Notes under the pieces: model-generated
The model's input: the letters and a program-made list of their open reading frames with translations, nothing else
What the model was told of the DNA's origin: nothing
The model's database searches: none
Program-made: the position numbers and the translations under genes
NCBI GenBank assembly: GCA_008508345.1
Contig: QNGE01000102.1
Coordinates: 219,849-283,848, forward strand
Direction: 5' to 3'
Length of the DNA stretch: 64,000 nucleotides
Origin: Paragonimus westermani
Taxonomy: Eukaryota > Platyhelminthes > Trematoda > Plagiorchiida > Troglotrematidae
In this document: positions 13,382 through 24,382 of the stretch, piece after piece
Position numbering within the stretch: position 1 is the stretch's first letter
Layout: the number at the start of each line of letters is the position of its first letter

Positions 13382-14706
13382 CGGAACAAAGCTGCAAAAG
13401 TGTGTGTACTGGCCATTCCACGTTTTTTCCTGTGAACTGACATTCGAATTGGTCCGTCAGTTCTACGAAGCATAGTGACATCTAGAAATGATAGTTGGTT
13501 GTTCGTCTCTAATTCAATGGAGAAACCGATGTTGGGGTGTGCACGATTGAAATCAGCCAGTAGAGAACGTGTATCATCTTTAACGTTTATTAGGCAACAT
13601 ATGTCGTCTACATAGCGTCTATAGAGACAGTAATTTTTGGCGATGTGACGTAGTCCATTGGTCTATAGTTTGGTCATGAATATGTATGTCAGCAACGGGC
13701 CTAACGAGGAGCCCATTGTTACGCCACCATACTGTCTACAGAGGTTTCCATTGAATTGAAATTGAACGTATGAAGTGCAGAATAGTAATAGCTCTTTTAA
13801 TTCCGCGATGGGAATACCGACGTTGAGTTGCCCGTTCACAATGTAAGCGCACAGATAATCAATAGTTTCTCTTAACGGCACTTTTGTGAATAACGAGATT
13901 ACGTCTGAGGAAACCATTTTGTTACTCTTGATATTCAATGAGTCAACCGCATTCACGAAGTCAAAAGTATCCTTTAAACCGAATGGGGTTGGTTGTAATT
14001 TGGTTGGTTCCAGTAGCTCCAGAAGCCACTGGGCTAAAGCATGATACATGTCCAGAATCGGTCTTAAGGGTACTCCATCTATGTGAACTTTAGGGAGACC
14101 ACAAAGACGTGGGATGACCGTCCCTGTTGGTCTGATGCGCTCAAAGGTGCGTGCGTCAATCAAGCCAGGTTGTTTCGTATCACGGAGTAATTTGGATAGT
14201 TTCTTCTCTCTGGCTGTTGTTCTATCCTTATCATTTCTCGTCTTAGTAAACCATGATCTGTCGGACAATACAGCTGACATTTTTTCCACGTAATCGGTTT
14301 TATCCAATAGACCGATGCCGGAACCTTTATCTGGTTTCGTTAATAGTACGTTTGTATTAGCTCGTAATTCTTTTACAGTGTCTAAATGTTCCTGTTTTAA
14401 TCGACTGCAATTCGGTACCTTGCTATTCACGTATTTATAGCATGTATTACCGAGGGTAGACTTGCAGTGTTCCGCGTTAACTTCTGAAGATGGAACGAGT
14501 TCACCCAGTTGTTGGTGCAGGTTTTCAAACTGAACTTCAATGTCTGGTCGGTTACATTTAGATTTCGGACAGCAAAATTTGGGGCTTAGCGGTAGCACTT
14601 CTAACGTCGTTTGATTCAAAATGACAGACGAATAATTATGAACGTACTGCTGTGGGTCGTTTGGAAACTGAGCTTGTGGTTTGACGGGGTTCAATCCAGT
14701 AATCAA
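13378..14706 (-). pseudogene. PLE reverse transcriptase, copy A
   Basis: The first 347 codons are open (14706 to 13663). They carry LTKPDKGSGIGLL (start of the fingers), LPKVHIDGVPLRPI (motif 2), MVSSDVISLFTKVPL (motif A-like, with the catalytic Asp) and GGVTMGSSLGPLLTYIFM (motif B). An in-frame TAG at about 13663 interrupts the frame. The same frame then continues through RRYVDDICCL, the catalytic YVDD box (13603-13614), and ends at a TGA at 13378-13380. There the next segment, the endonuclease, is in another frame. The protein would make cDNA by target-primed reverse transcription in the nucleus. The single stop and the shift make this a recent pseudogene rather than an ancient one. Confidence 0.88.
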
Positions 14707-14841
14707 CTTAGTTCACTTCTTCTCCACTCGCCGTTACAAAGACTGGCTCGAGTGGATTGGATTGTTGGCATGGCAAACAAAGCTTTCCCTCCCAAGTCAC
14801 AACAATCTAATTATTTCACTTGTCGATAACTCATATGCCCT

Positions 14842-14842
14842 A

Positions 14843-14876
<34 letters not shown>
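14842..14876. repeat. TA dinucleotide microsatellite
   Basis: Alternating TA run interrupted once by a G. It lies just upstream of PLE copy A. Confidence 0.95.
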
Positions 14877-14879
14877 GCT

Positions 14880-16580
14880 TAGTCACATTGTCAGGGTTCC
14901 TTCTGCATGAACTACACTTACTAGTCTAGTCAGTCTGTAAAGGTCTGGGAAACCAAAGATTCACGACTTCGTGGCAGAGTGGAAAGAGAGGTTCCGATGT
15001 ATGTAGAACTGTTTAACTAGCTTTCATGTGCACGTTAAAACACCGCCGTGAAACTCCGGAGAACAACGGATGAAATATTTCATGCTAGTTTGTTCTGAAA
15101 ATGAAGGTGCTGGAGTAGTCTTGTGACTTCATTGTGGTAATTTTCGGTAAACAGGGAATTTGGACGGTGAATCAGTAAAATGTGCACCTTAGGTTTCACG
15201 TCAAAGGCAACGTCCTTAAAGTTTGGAATGGCCCTGTAGCTCCTTGCGAGGTGGGATGATGATGTCATCCTTCCACATCGGTAGAGTGAACGTGGTTTTC
15301 ACTGGTCTATGCTTGCACTATTGCCTTCAGCAAATACCATTCTTCAAGTGGGCCACGCCTTCCAGTCCCCTATGGCCTCGACAAAAAGTCTGGTAAAAAC
15401 ACTCCCAAAGTACAAACATAAGTCACACTTAAGGTTGTAGTCCTGTTCACTTCCCCTCTAGAGTCCACGATGTTTAACATCTCAGTTTTCTTCCCTGAAA
15501 CTTGCAGTCTGATCAAATCAGAACAAGTGACCCGATTATTTTGTAGGAAAATCGGTTTGTTCCACTCCTATATTGTAATTATCTCGTCAGCCCTACGGGA
15601 GCAAATTTACTCTCTGTCACTCTGCTCTACTGCTAACCACCAATCGATAGCAGATTAACAAATCAAGCGTAGTCTACAAAATGCGCTGTGCCCTAACAAC
15701 CTTTTGTTATAAGGTTTCATTTACTCAGTTATTTATGTACTTACTTATTCATGTGTCCGACGCGATCCCTTCTGATAGCCTATTGAGAAGATTCTAACAG
15801 TGAACGTGAAATAGATGAGAACTTTTTAATGAATCGGCCCACCATTCTATAGGGAGTAATGTCATGGTTAACGAACTGACGTCCATTTGCCACCGACAAC
15901 ATTGTGTTATCTGTGGCGAGAAGTATACAAAATATGGCAGCAGATGTATGCCACTCCTCGAGAGAAGTACATTACATAAACATGCATGAGGATCAACTTT
16001 TTCAATATATAATAAAATCTGTTCACTGTGTGTCCTCTAAATACCGCCGGTATTTATTTTGTTTCGACCTTACTGTCAAAACAGACCACCATTAAAGCAA
16101 CCAATTTTAGTCGGTCTTCCCAGTAGTCTTCCTGGGGAAGAGTACTGTACGATCTGAACTTGTGTTGTGGTTGCGTGTTCGCGTGTGTGCAGCGTTCAGC
16201 TTAGCTAGGCTCATGGGCTTGTAGATCACACTACTGACTGCGTAGGGGTGCCCGAGCAATGAGAATACGGTAGAATTATATTTATGGTCACAACACTGCT
16301 GCTTTCCGTGTACTGAAGAAGAGGGTTAGAAAAGGTACTCCCAAACCAAGAGGACTTCGGTCTCCCAGCGGTTGACAGTGGCCGCCTGCCCACTGTCAAG
16401 TGAGTCAGACTTTTGAGCTGTTGGCTCCGAGTAGGGTGCTTCAAGAAAACCTTTCAGCCTGTTGGTCAGACCTTTGAGTCAAAGGTTCCGGGTGGTGTTC
16501 CCAAGAAAACCCTATTTCCTTTCGTCCCAGTGGCCAAAATAATCAAGCCAAATACTCGATCTGAGGACTCACATGTGAAT
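14880..16580. other. Non-genic stretch
   Basis: No gene that I can support. A small inverted repeat near 16370-16400 (TTGACAGTGG / CCACTGTCAA) and two imperfect repeats containing AAGAAAACC (16440-16510) precede the RTE-like element and may belong to its 5' region. Confidence 0.35.
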
Positions 16581-16604
16581 ATGAAAAATGCGCCTGGAGG
16601 CCAG

Positions 16605-17395
16605 ACGTTGTCCGTCGGGACATGGAATTTGCGCAAGCCGCTGCACTGATAATGCACCCGATCGCCAAAACGGCGCATCGCATTGACCGCCGTGGAACTG
16701 GACCGCCACAGAATCGATATGGAAGCCCTGAATGAGACGAGTTTTACCTACCAAGTTAAACTCCAGAGAGCAGACACTGGATACACCTTCTACTGCATAG
16801 GTTACCGGGCAGACGGTACCCGGGAACACGGTGACTGTTTCGCAGTTGCTGACCATATCAATGCTTTGATGATAGGTGAGCCGAACGGCATCATCCATAG
16901 AATCATGCCCATACGTCTGCGACTCAATCAAGGTAAGTCTGCCACGTCTCTTAGTCCCTATATTCCAACTATATGTCACACCGATAACACAAATGACCAG
17001 TTCTGAGAACAACTGTCCACCACAATCAGCTTGACACTGGCGAGTGACCGACTCCCCGTCCTTGTTGACTTCGATGTGCGAGTTGGGCGTGAATCGATGG
17101 CTCGATGAGAGTCCTCGGACCCCACGGCAATGATTCAGTCAAGGAGGACGGTGATCGTCTGTTACACCTGTGTGCTAGTCACGACTTGGCTACCGAAAAA
17201 CACCGCTTCCAAGCTGGATGCGAGCGATATCACGACGTGGACTCATCAACTAGATGGTCACCACCATTCATGTGATTCCGTGATCATGCGACAGCGCGGT
17301 ATTCACGAATTGCATATCACGCGAGTGATACGCGGCGCTGAATGTAGAACAGGTCATCGGCTAGTTAGAACCAAATTGTTTATTCATGTTTGCAA
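16605..17395 (+). pseudogene. LINE AP-endonuclease domain
   Basis: Starts at TLSVGTWNLRKPL and continues after stops and a frame change with TAVELDRHRIDMEALNETSF, where the E-T pair is the conserved metal-binding Glu region. GYRADGTREHGD, then GIIHRIMPIRLRL, FDVRVGRE (the D-x-N-like motif with the Asn replaced by Asp) and finally GAECRTGHRLV (the S/T-D-H motif, with the Asp read as Gly) follow. Two catalytic positions appear mutated in addition to the frame breaks. The domain would nick the target for cDNA priming. Confidence 0.82.
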
Positions 17396-17559
17396 GTCTG
17401 TTTATTGTAGATCCTTCGGACAATGACAGAACCTGGATGTCAAACGATTGCAGAGCTGAAACACGAGGACAACGTTTCAACGCGCAATTGTCCTTCATCC
17501 GGAAGACGTTTCCGTATGCACTATCACCGAGGGTATTTGGCAACAGCACACATAACAGA

Positions 17560-18320
17560 CCACGCAAACAGTCATCGAGACAATAATGAGCGCCAGAAAC
17601 GACCGATCTGGTTCGACGACAACAGTGCAGTTATCTCCAACTTGATAAGAGAAAAGAATTTGATATTTGTTATGTCCACAGTAAACTCGGACAATGAAGA
17701 CGAAAGGCCAAATTCTGAAATATACGCCGCCAACTCGCCGAACGCCTCTGTGGAATCAAGAACGACTAACGAAAAGGGCAAGGTGAGTTGATGCAACGTG
17801 ACGCTGTCCGCCAAAAACACAATGCATTCTACTATTCGGTGAAGGCGATTTTTGGTCCATTCGTCCTGTCTACCAAGACATTGATTGTGGAGGACTCTGG
17901 TGTTTTGCGCACTCAACCGGTGGACATCATGAGAGTCTGGCACAAGCACTTCGGTAGCTTACCAAATCATCCCACCTCCGTTAACTGGAAAACTGTGAAC
18001 AGTCCGCCACAACGAACCGCCAAATTTTCACTTGCTCTCCCTCCAGATTTGCTAGAGGTGCGGAAAGTCGTTGAACAACTGTGGAGCAGAAAACATGTAG
18101 GTGAAGACGGATAGTCAGAGGAAATATTGAAGAATAACGAATCAGTGTTGAGACATGCTGTACTCCAGCTGGCTCGCTCCACCTAGGGGCAGACGGTAGT
18201 TCCTGGAGAATTCAAGAATGCCCTGAAAGTACCATTGCTTAAAGATGAGGGTAACAAACAATGCACCGACATCTATGGAGGCATTAGTCTGCTATACTGC
18301 ACTGGGGAGGTGTTAGAAAT
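17560..18320 (+). pseudogene. LINE linker and N-terminal RT fragments
   Basis: RPIWFDDNSAVISNLIREKN and FYYSVKAIFGP correspond to the linker between endonuclease and RT in this LINE group. LALPPDLLEVRKVVEQLWSR followed by a stop, then EILKNNESV, then VPLLKDEGNKQCTDIYGGIS, correspond to the first RT motifs (K-x-G-x-R-x-x-x-x-Y-R-G-I-S class). Stops at about 17789 and 18112 and frame changes separate the pieces. Homology ends abruptly near 18330. Confidence 0.78.
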
Positions 18321-18329
18321 GTAGCGTCT

Positions 18330-18785
18330 TGCACACTATTTTCTACTTCATATTTTTTATTGTTATTCATGCCTTTTCGTATTCTTCAACCTCACATGTA
18401 CACATGATATCTGAACGAGGTTAATCGACCCATAGAGTAATCAATATTTTTCAAAAATTAGACTTCCGAGTTCGCGAGTTCTGCTTTCTGTTCGCGTTCA
18501 GGGTCGGTGGCGTACAAATCTTTGGACGATTTAGAATTCAACGGAATCAACCGTTTAGTTTAGAAAATTTATTTATTTATTTATCTGTCGTTGGAATTAT
18601 CTCGGTCGAGACTATCTGGAAGACACACGACAAGTAGTATCAGTGAGAATCCTCATTTGGTGCGGTGGAACACCAAACCAACGTGCCTCTACGAGCTATT
18701 GTGAGTTATTTGTTTTCCTTTCCATCAGATTTCGACTTTCTATTCACACCTGAGTTTCCATATACTGTTTAGATCCACTACATCA
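18330..18785. other. Insertion-like block inside the LINE
   Basis: About 450 bases with no LINE homology separate the early RT motif (YGGISLLY) from the next recognisable RT piece (RQRGFGG). The RT part normally lying between them (about 30-40 residues) is missing. The block contains a TTATTTATTTATTTAT run and no ORF. It is either a secondary insertion with deletion or very decayed RT. Confidence 0.45.
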
Positions 18786-18789
18786 AGAA

Positions 18790-19480
18790 TCCAGCCAAAC
18801 TAATGGCTCGACAAAGAGGCTTTGGAGGTCAAGGTTTCTGATTCCGAGCTGGTCTCAATACGATCGACATGGTGTTCGCTCCCCATTGGACCCAGTAGGA
18901 TTGTTGTGAACGCAACCAGCCACCGTATGCCCTCTCTGTGGACTTCACCAAGGCCTCTAATTTCGCGAGTCGTAGGGCATTGTGAACGGTGCTTGGTAAT
19001 TTTGGATGTCCATGTAAGTTCGTTTGTCTGATTAAAGTGTCGCATTTGGGCATGGAGGCGAATGTAGAATAGTATGGATTGGCCTCTGATGGTTTTGACA
19101 TAGTCACCGGCATGAAGTGCGGTTGGGTTCTAGCTCCAATCCCATTTATTTTTTATGCGACTGCAATGCTAACGGATGCCTTTCAAAACTCGGAGGACGG
19201 TGTTGATGGTGAATACCACACTAATGGACGATGGCTGAATATCCGACGTTCCGGTGCCCCAAGTCGTTTACGTACTTCAACGATGTGAGTGTTGCTATTT
19301 GCAGATGATACCATGCCATTTATAAATAGCGAAGATGAACTCCAGCTGCTGGCCACCGGATTCGTCAACGTGGCGTCCAAATTTGTTTTGAATAACAACA
19401 CAGGTAAAACGTCTTTTTTCTTTCAGTCTTCTTCGGGTAACTATGGCGTGCTTACATCTGGAATCCGTATCAGTGAAAAC
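18790..19480 (+). pseudogene. LINE reverse transcriptase core
   Basis: Fragments in three frames give the motif A region (DFTKAS, from a D-x-T-K-A-F-D box), then TGMKCGWVLAPIPFIFYATA (motif B, from G-V-K-Q-G-C-V-L-A-P) and LLFADDTMPF (motif C, FADD, catalytic Asp pair intact). Stops interrupt the frame before motif C (after RTSTM). The piece ends with the NNNTGKTSFFF segment, which corresponds to the thumb-side N-x-x-K-T motif. Confidence 0.84.
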
Positions 19481-19689
19481 GCTGTCGATAGCTGCATAAG
19501 CCTCTGTCACTTGGGTAGCAATCTTTCGAACATCTGTCCGTGGATCGCGGGTTGCGAGCTCATATAGCGTAAGCTAGAGGCGCTTTCGGGCGCCCCGAAG
19601 GACGTGTCTAGAAGAACCACAACCTGCTTGTCTACTGTTCAGTGGTGCTGTGTACGCCGTTGTGATGCAGTGAAAATTGGACAATATAT

Positions 19690-20075
19690 CAGCGGAATAT
19701 GCGCACCCTGAACCGTTTCCACATACGTTGTCTAAGACACATCCCAGGTATTCGGTGGTCGGATGTGGTTGCAAACACTGAGGCACTTCGACGAGCGGAC
19801 GCTGACGGGATCGACACCATGATGGTGTTCGATCAACCTGGTTGGCTAGAACAAGTCACTAAGGTGGGCGACAAATGGATTCCGAAGCGTTTGCTGTGTG
19901 GGCAATTGGAAGTAGGTAAGCTTACTCCTGCCGGTCAGAAACTGTGACACCAGGATGTTATCCAAGTAAGTATTCAGCGTTATGCTCTCGATTTTAGATC
20001 TTGGGTGGACTTAGCCTGGAACCGGACAGACTGGAGGAATAAGATTCGGATGGACGTCCGAAGGTGCAATAGGTG
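19690..20075 (+). pseudogene. LINE C-terminal region
   Basis: RTLNRFHIRCLRHIPGIRWS, then NTEALRRADADGIDTM, DQPGWLEQVTKVGDKWIPKR and LLCGQLEVGKLTPAGQKL reproduce the familiar C-terminus of this LINE group. A TGA follows, and the frame resumes with WVDLAWNRTDWRNKIRMDV before a TAG at about 20070. The canonical R-W-x-G-H-x-x-R motif is altered to GWLEQVTKV. Confidence 0.82.
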
Positions 20076-20079
20076 ACAA

Positions 20080-21119
20080 CTGCGGGGACGTGAGTTGGGT
20101 CGTGTGGTACGCAGGGGACCACTGGTGTCATGGATCATGGTGATGGCTGTATAGCGCTACGATGAAGGCGATCGCAGATGCCCTAGTCGTCTCGAATTGA
20201 TGAGTCATCAGTGTATTCATGGTACATGGTCGGCGACGGGACGACGAATATTTTAGGCTCAACTGGGTTATGTCCGTTATATCTACTTGTTTTTCGTTCG
20301 TCTCAAACAATCACCACTTTCGCCCAGTAAACTATCTGCCCTGCTTTTCAGAAACCTTAAACGTGGTGGTCTGCTGATTTTTCTTTGCTTCAGCTTTGTT
20401 GATTAATGTTTCGTTTGTTTTCCTGTTCAACTCCAAACTTTTGTTCATTGTTCTCTTATCCCTTCTAAAATACACTGGCATGTACTCCTACAATGGACTA
20501 ATTCTCTTCCAAATTTAAATCTTATTAGTGGTGTCTGTTTAGTTTCTAAAAGACATGGTTTTCAGCTTCGTACTAGCCCATTATTTGGCAAACCCCCATT
20601 GACCGTCTGGACACAAAAGGCTATGCCCATGCGCGCTCTGATATTATTCCATTGAGTTTGTGTTGTGTGAGTGGAACCACCAGTGGAACCACCAGTGGTG
20701 CACCACAAGCCACTTATGTTGAGTGTTATGTGCAGGCGTCCTTTGGCTCTGGGCAATGTAATAGGTTAATTCGAAACGGATGCCGTCAACCAAGATGCAA
20801 AATTTTCCTTTCTCCGATTTCGGCCCCCACACTTTTTATCAACGGCTGACCGCTGGTTTAATCACCGGCATCGTCTTATGTTAAGCCGATGAAACTGACA
20901 CAACGCGCCTTTTTCTTGTTCAAACGTTCTATCCTGGCTTGGATGCTATACTCGGATCCTTGCTGTACAGCTTCACCCAGTCTACTAGCACGGAGTCAGG
21001 AAGAACCCGACTGCTTATAAACACGCTGTAATGCCGATTACCAGTTCGACAAACAAATGAAATGCATGTGAATATATATCTTGAATTAGTCGCCAAATCT
21101 AGCCAACTACACGTTGAAC
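20080..21119. other. Non-genic stretch
   Basis: No gene. A short perfect tandem duplication (GGAACCACCAGT twice) near 20672-20697 is followed by a partly complementary GGTGCACCAC. Confidence 0.4.
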
Positions 21120-21319
21120 TAATGTCCAGTGATGAGTAGTCGGGGATTTGGTTTAGTTTCAAGTTGACCATCACTCACATTTGATCGCAGACTTCGCAGT
21201 CAGATAGGTTTTCTAGCCAGCCTCCTTCGAAAAGAAGCACTAGACTCGAGTTTCGCTCTCATTAGAGCACATCAGTAGTGTATATCCTTGCCACTGGCGG
21301 GATTTGAACTCCGGTCATT
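21120..21319 (-). mobile_element. SINE-like retroposon with hammerhead, 5'-truncated
   Basis: In the sense direction this copy runs from the B-box region (GGAGTTCAAATCCCGCC) through GGCAAGGATATACACTA, a hammerhead fold, a mid block and the 3' tail ending near ACTACTCATCACTGGACATT. It shares this tail with the 43.3-kb copy. The 5' half including the A box is missing because the copy stops at the unknown base at 21320. Confidence 0.82.
21238..21280 (-). ncRNA. Hammerhead ribozyme (type I), best copy
   Basis: On the minus strand, stem I CACTA pairs perfectly with TAGTG. The core is CTGATG followed by T where A9 is expected. Stem II is GCTCT-AATG-AGAGC (five perfect pairs). GAA is followed by stem III ACT-CG-AGT and then C at the cleavage position. 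All three helices and the catalytic boxes are present with a single core deviation (A9 to U). This is the arrangement of the schistosome Sm-alpha hammerheads. The A9 change would probably impair cleavage. Confidence 0.8.
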
Positions 21320-21320
21320 N
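21320..21320. other. Unknown base / probable assembly gap
   Basis: A single N separates two SINE fragments in opposite orientations, so the true sequence between them may be missing. Confidence 0.8.
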
Positions 21321-21365
21321 GAATGCGAAGGCTGCGATCAAATGTGAGTGATGGTCAACTTGATA
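21321..21365 (+). repeat. SINE-like 3' tail fragment, inverted partner
   Basis: Matches the tail of the preceding minus-strand copy in inverted orientation. 21332-21362 is the exact reverse complement of 21160-21190 (31 bp). Confidence 0.85.
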
Positions 21366-22743
21366 ATGTCCACTGGTTTAGGTCACTTCGTGGTTAGTTG
21401 GCCCAGTATGGTCAGTTCTATAGTCGTTGCACTCTGATTGGTCCATCGGGCCAGCACGATGTCCACGCCCTCCTTCACGCCCCATTCTGGTTGGTTCAAC
21501 TGGAAATGTTCGCACGCTAGTGTTTGGTTGATGCACTATTTCGTCAGCCCTCACCGATGACCTGATTAGGTTATTTTGATGATGTCGTCTGCTAACAGAA
21601 ACATCTACGGATGAATACCTCGCTTATTACTGAAAATTATTTGGCAATCACTCCTAGTCGTCATTTGCCAACTCCTGAACGGTCGTACGGTTTTAGACAT
21701 GCTTGCTTCGGGCAAGATGAAATAAGGGTTCTGCGTAAGAATTGAACTGATTTAAATTCACTTTTGAACCAAAGCCACCTTAGCCAGTAAACGACATGTG
21801 GATTGGAAGTAACCTATCAATGAATGTCACTGTCCGCTTGCATTAGGGATGTTGTATTCACAATGCAACCTTTTCGTTAAGGCTATACGTTGTACACAAT
21901 GAAATGATGGTCCACTCTCATGTTTTGTGTTAGCCAGTCTTGCCACCTAGGTACCACTTTGCAACCCTAGTGGTCTTGATTTTCTGGTCTAGTGGGTGAA
22001 ATCTGGACTATCATTCTTACATTGACTCACGACGCATGGGTAGTAGTGATGCGACCTAGGTGGGTCTTACACTTCATAGTGGCCATTTAGGCCCGTTTCC
22101 AACAGGTTCTACGACCAGAAACACAAATCCTATCTGCGCCAGCATCTGAAGATTGCAAGGTTACACGTTCCTGTTGACTGCTTGTAGACTTTACACACAA
22201 TAATGTACAGGACCGATGTATAAGTTCGGTAAAGGAAAGAACTTTAAATGGTACTTTCAATCTGCGTACACAATCGATTTAACTGTGAGTGGAAATTCAT
22301 TATAACTTCACTTGCTTCTGTCTGAGAAGAGAAACTGAAAAAGCTACAAAACGCAAGCAATACTTAGATCCATTAAACGACTGTCCGCCGGCTGTATACT
22401 GTCGATGGATCTTGGATAGGGCTAGGTCAACTAAAGGCTTGAAGTAAACCAAGAAGTTGGAAAATGGTAGTTCATGTTCCCCATTTTGCTCTTTCTGTGA
22501 GCCTGGATGACTTAATACTCCTTATCATACAACTTAACAGTTAATTCGATCCATACATCGGCAGCCTAAGTTTAAGTTGCTGCTGAACTGTCATGTGGAT
22601 TCTTGCCTTTCCAAAGAAAGTTTTTGAGATACAAGTTAGTAATAAAAATCTGTAACTGCTTGTGTCTGTGTGTGTGTGAAGCAAAACTTATTCGCCGGTC
22701 ATGCTCTATTTGTCTAAACATAGTATTCCGAAATAGCGGAATG

Positions 22744-22759
22744 CGTGTGTGTGTGTGTA
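22744..22759. repeat. GT dinucleotide run
   Basis: Short alternating GT tract. Confidence 0.85.
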
Positions 22760-23989
22760 CATTTGAATATGGGTTGACGTAGATAACCTAAAGTAGATTT
22801 GCGAAACATCACAACCGTAACGAACAGTGTAGGCACTTTTATGTGTACAGAAGCATGTTCTGTCATGGTGACCTCAAAATTGGCTTCTGATCACCAGTTT
22901 GATTGACCGATTCACCTTGAGTATGATGCGTATTTGAATGGATGTACCATCGGATTCGCACGGGCGAATCGATGCAACGTTTCTGTGTTCTGTCGAGAAT
23001 TTAAACCACGTCCGAGGATGTGCTGTTTTTTGTTTCTTTCTATGGATTGTGAAACGGTCACCAGGCCACGAATTTTTGCAATTACGGCATTCAAATCTAT
23101 GAAATTATGCACCTCGAGACAGACACATTGATTTCTTATATGGTGGTAAGTATCTGTTCACTGTGTGTCACAGACTTGTTACAGGTTGAAAATTCATCAT
23201 ATTTAGGACAGCTTCACAAACAGAAACATTAGTAGGAAGGTCGTTCTCACGATGAAAAGGTTTTGAACATTGAAACAAGCAAGTAGTCCTTCTAATCGTC
23301 TGTTCAGCATTCCTATCAACACTGGTAAAGCTTGATCACAGCTTCACATTCGGACAGATACTTAGGCTAACACATCTCGAAAGCAGACAACTAGCCGAGG
23401 TCTGCCTCTGCCAAAGCGCATTAGCAGTTGCGATCATAGTGAACACTAACCGGACAGAATAGATGCATAGGTTTATTACACCTTTCTATCAGCTCGACAC
23501 CAATGATCGATGTAGTAACAAAGACAAGTCGAAGCCACGTACCAGCGCTGCAAAACAACCTTTAGTAGCCTAACCTCATTTGAATTTTCAATTGACACCC
23601 TGAAGAAAAACCTGATATTTTTTTAACTTGCTGGTCAAGTTACAAACCGTGATTACATTTGTGTCACTTGCATGTCAACATAGGCTTTGTGTGAAGTCTA
23701 TCGCCGGTACTGTACGGTAAAGGCTTGCCTATATCAACCGCCCATCTGTGCATGACCAATGACGTGTTGAATGACGGTCGGGTGATCAAGACGTCTGTGC
23801 TGAACTGTGACTATAAGCGAAAAACACCACACATGGTTAAACTCAGTTAGCATCCAGGCGATTCGATCGTTTTATACTCCGCGTAGTCACAAATATCTGT
23901 GGACAATCATAGTAAGATAACAAAGACTGTAACCGGAGTAAAGCTTCAAGCAGAAGGTGGGAAAGACCACTCGGATTGTCCAACCACAT

Positions 23990-24382
23990 TTAAGCAAGCA
24001 TACTTTCCACTGAAAGTAAATACGTTACATGACCACGGAGATCAAACCAGAAGTAGCCCTTGAAGCCATGAGATCCAAACGTCCGAACAAAAGCCTGCTT
24101 GTCTGGGTATCTAAAGCTAAACGAATCGCACGAACGAGCTATACTACACGAGTAGTCAGACTTAGTGAAGCACTCGGAACTAACTACACGAAAGAAATTT
24201 AAACAGCAGTTAATCGGAAAACCATTTTCCGCATACGAAAGCATCACTGATGTCTGTTTCACTCCGGGCTTATTATTGTTTACAAATAAATATTTAGGTT
24301 CATTGTTTTGTTGAAGCATGCGCCACCCGTTTCGATTCACCGAGTGTACGAACCTTGTCATTTGCGTTTTTTCTTTATGCAC
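23990..24382 (-). CDS. Unrecognised 130-codon ORF
   Basis: A single open frame from ATG to TAA with no internal low complexity, no signal peptide and no membrane segment. It contains two YF/F-rich stretches (KGYFWFDLRGHVTYLL near the end). It has moderate purine-N-pyrimidine codon periodicity, which is the only positive sign. No motif is recognised, there is no splice context, and the length is near what chance allows in 64 kb. It could be a small single-exon gene or noise. Confidence 0.18.
   Translation of the reverse strand: MHKEKTQMTRFVHSVNRNGWRMLQQNNEPKYLFVNNNKPGVKQTSVMLSYAENGFPINCCLNFFRVVSSECFTKSDYSCSIARSCDSFSFRYPDKQAFVRTFGSHGFKGYFWFDLRGHVTYLLSVESMLA

Larger units (their letters stand above)
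12400..14830 (-). mobile_element. Penelope-like retroelement, copy A (broken)
   Basis: In minus-strand order this region has an N-terminal PLE segment, a reverse transcriptase with all main motifs, a linker, a GIY-YIG endonuclease and a 3' tail. The RT-then-GIY-YIG order defines endonuclease-bearing PLEs. The coding line is broken by an in-frame TAG at about 13663, a frameshift at about 13380 and a TAG at 12764-12766, so it is inactive. The 3' tail (12400-12640) is shared with a relic at 37.18-37.32 kb and contains a hammerhead-like core. A TA microsatellite (14842-14876) lies just outside the 5' end. Confidence 0.88.
16590..20075 (+). mobile_element. RTE-like non-LTR retrotransposon (broken)
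   Basis: Successive fragments in changing frames match the order of a single-ORF LINE: an AP-type endonuclease, a linker, a reverse transcriptase and a C-terminal region. Diagnostic pieces are SVGTWNLR (endonuclease start), FDVRVGRE, CRTGHRLVRTKL (endonuclease end), KCGWVLAPIPF and LLFADDT (RT), then FHIRCLRHIPGIRWSD and PKRLLCGQLEVGK (C-terminus). At least six frameshifts or stops and a foreign-looking insert at about 18330-18780 show that it is dead. The assignment to the RTE-like group rests on similarity recalled by eye. A CR1-type relative is possible. Confidence 0.85.
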
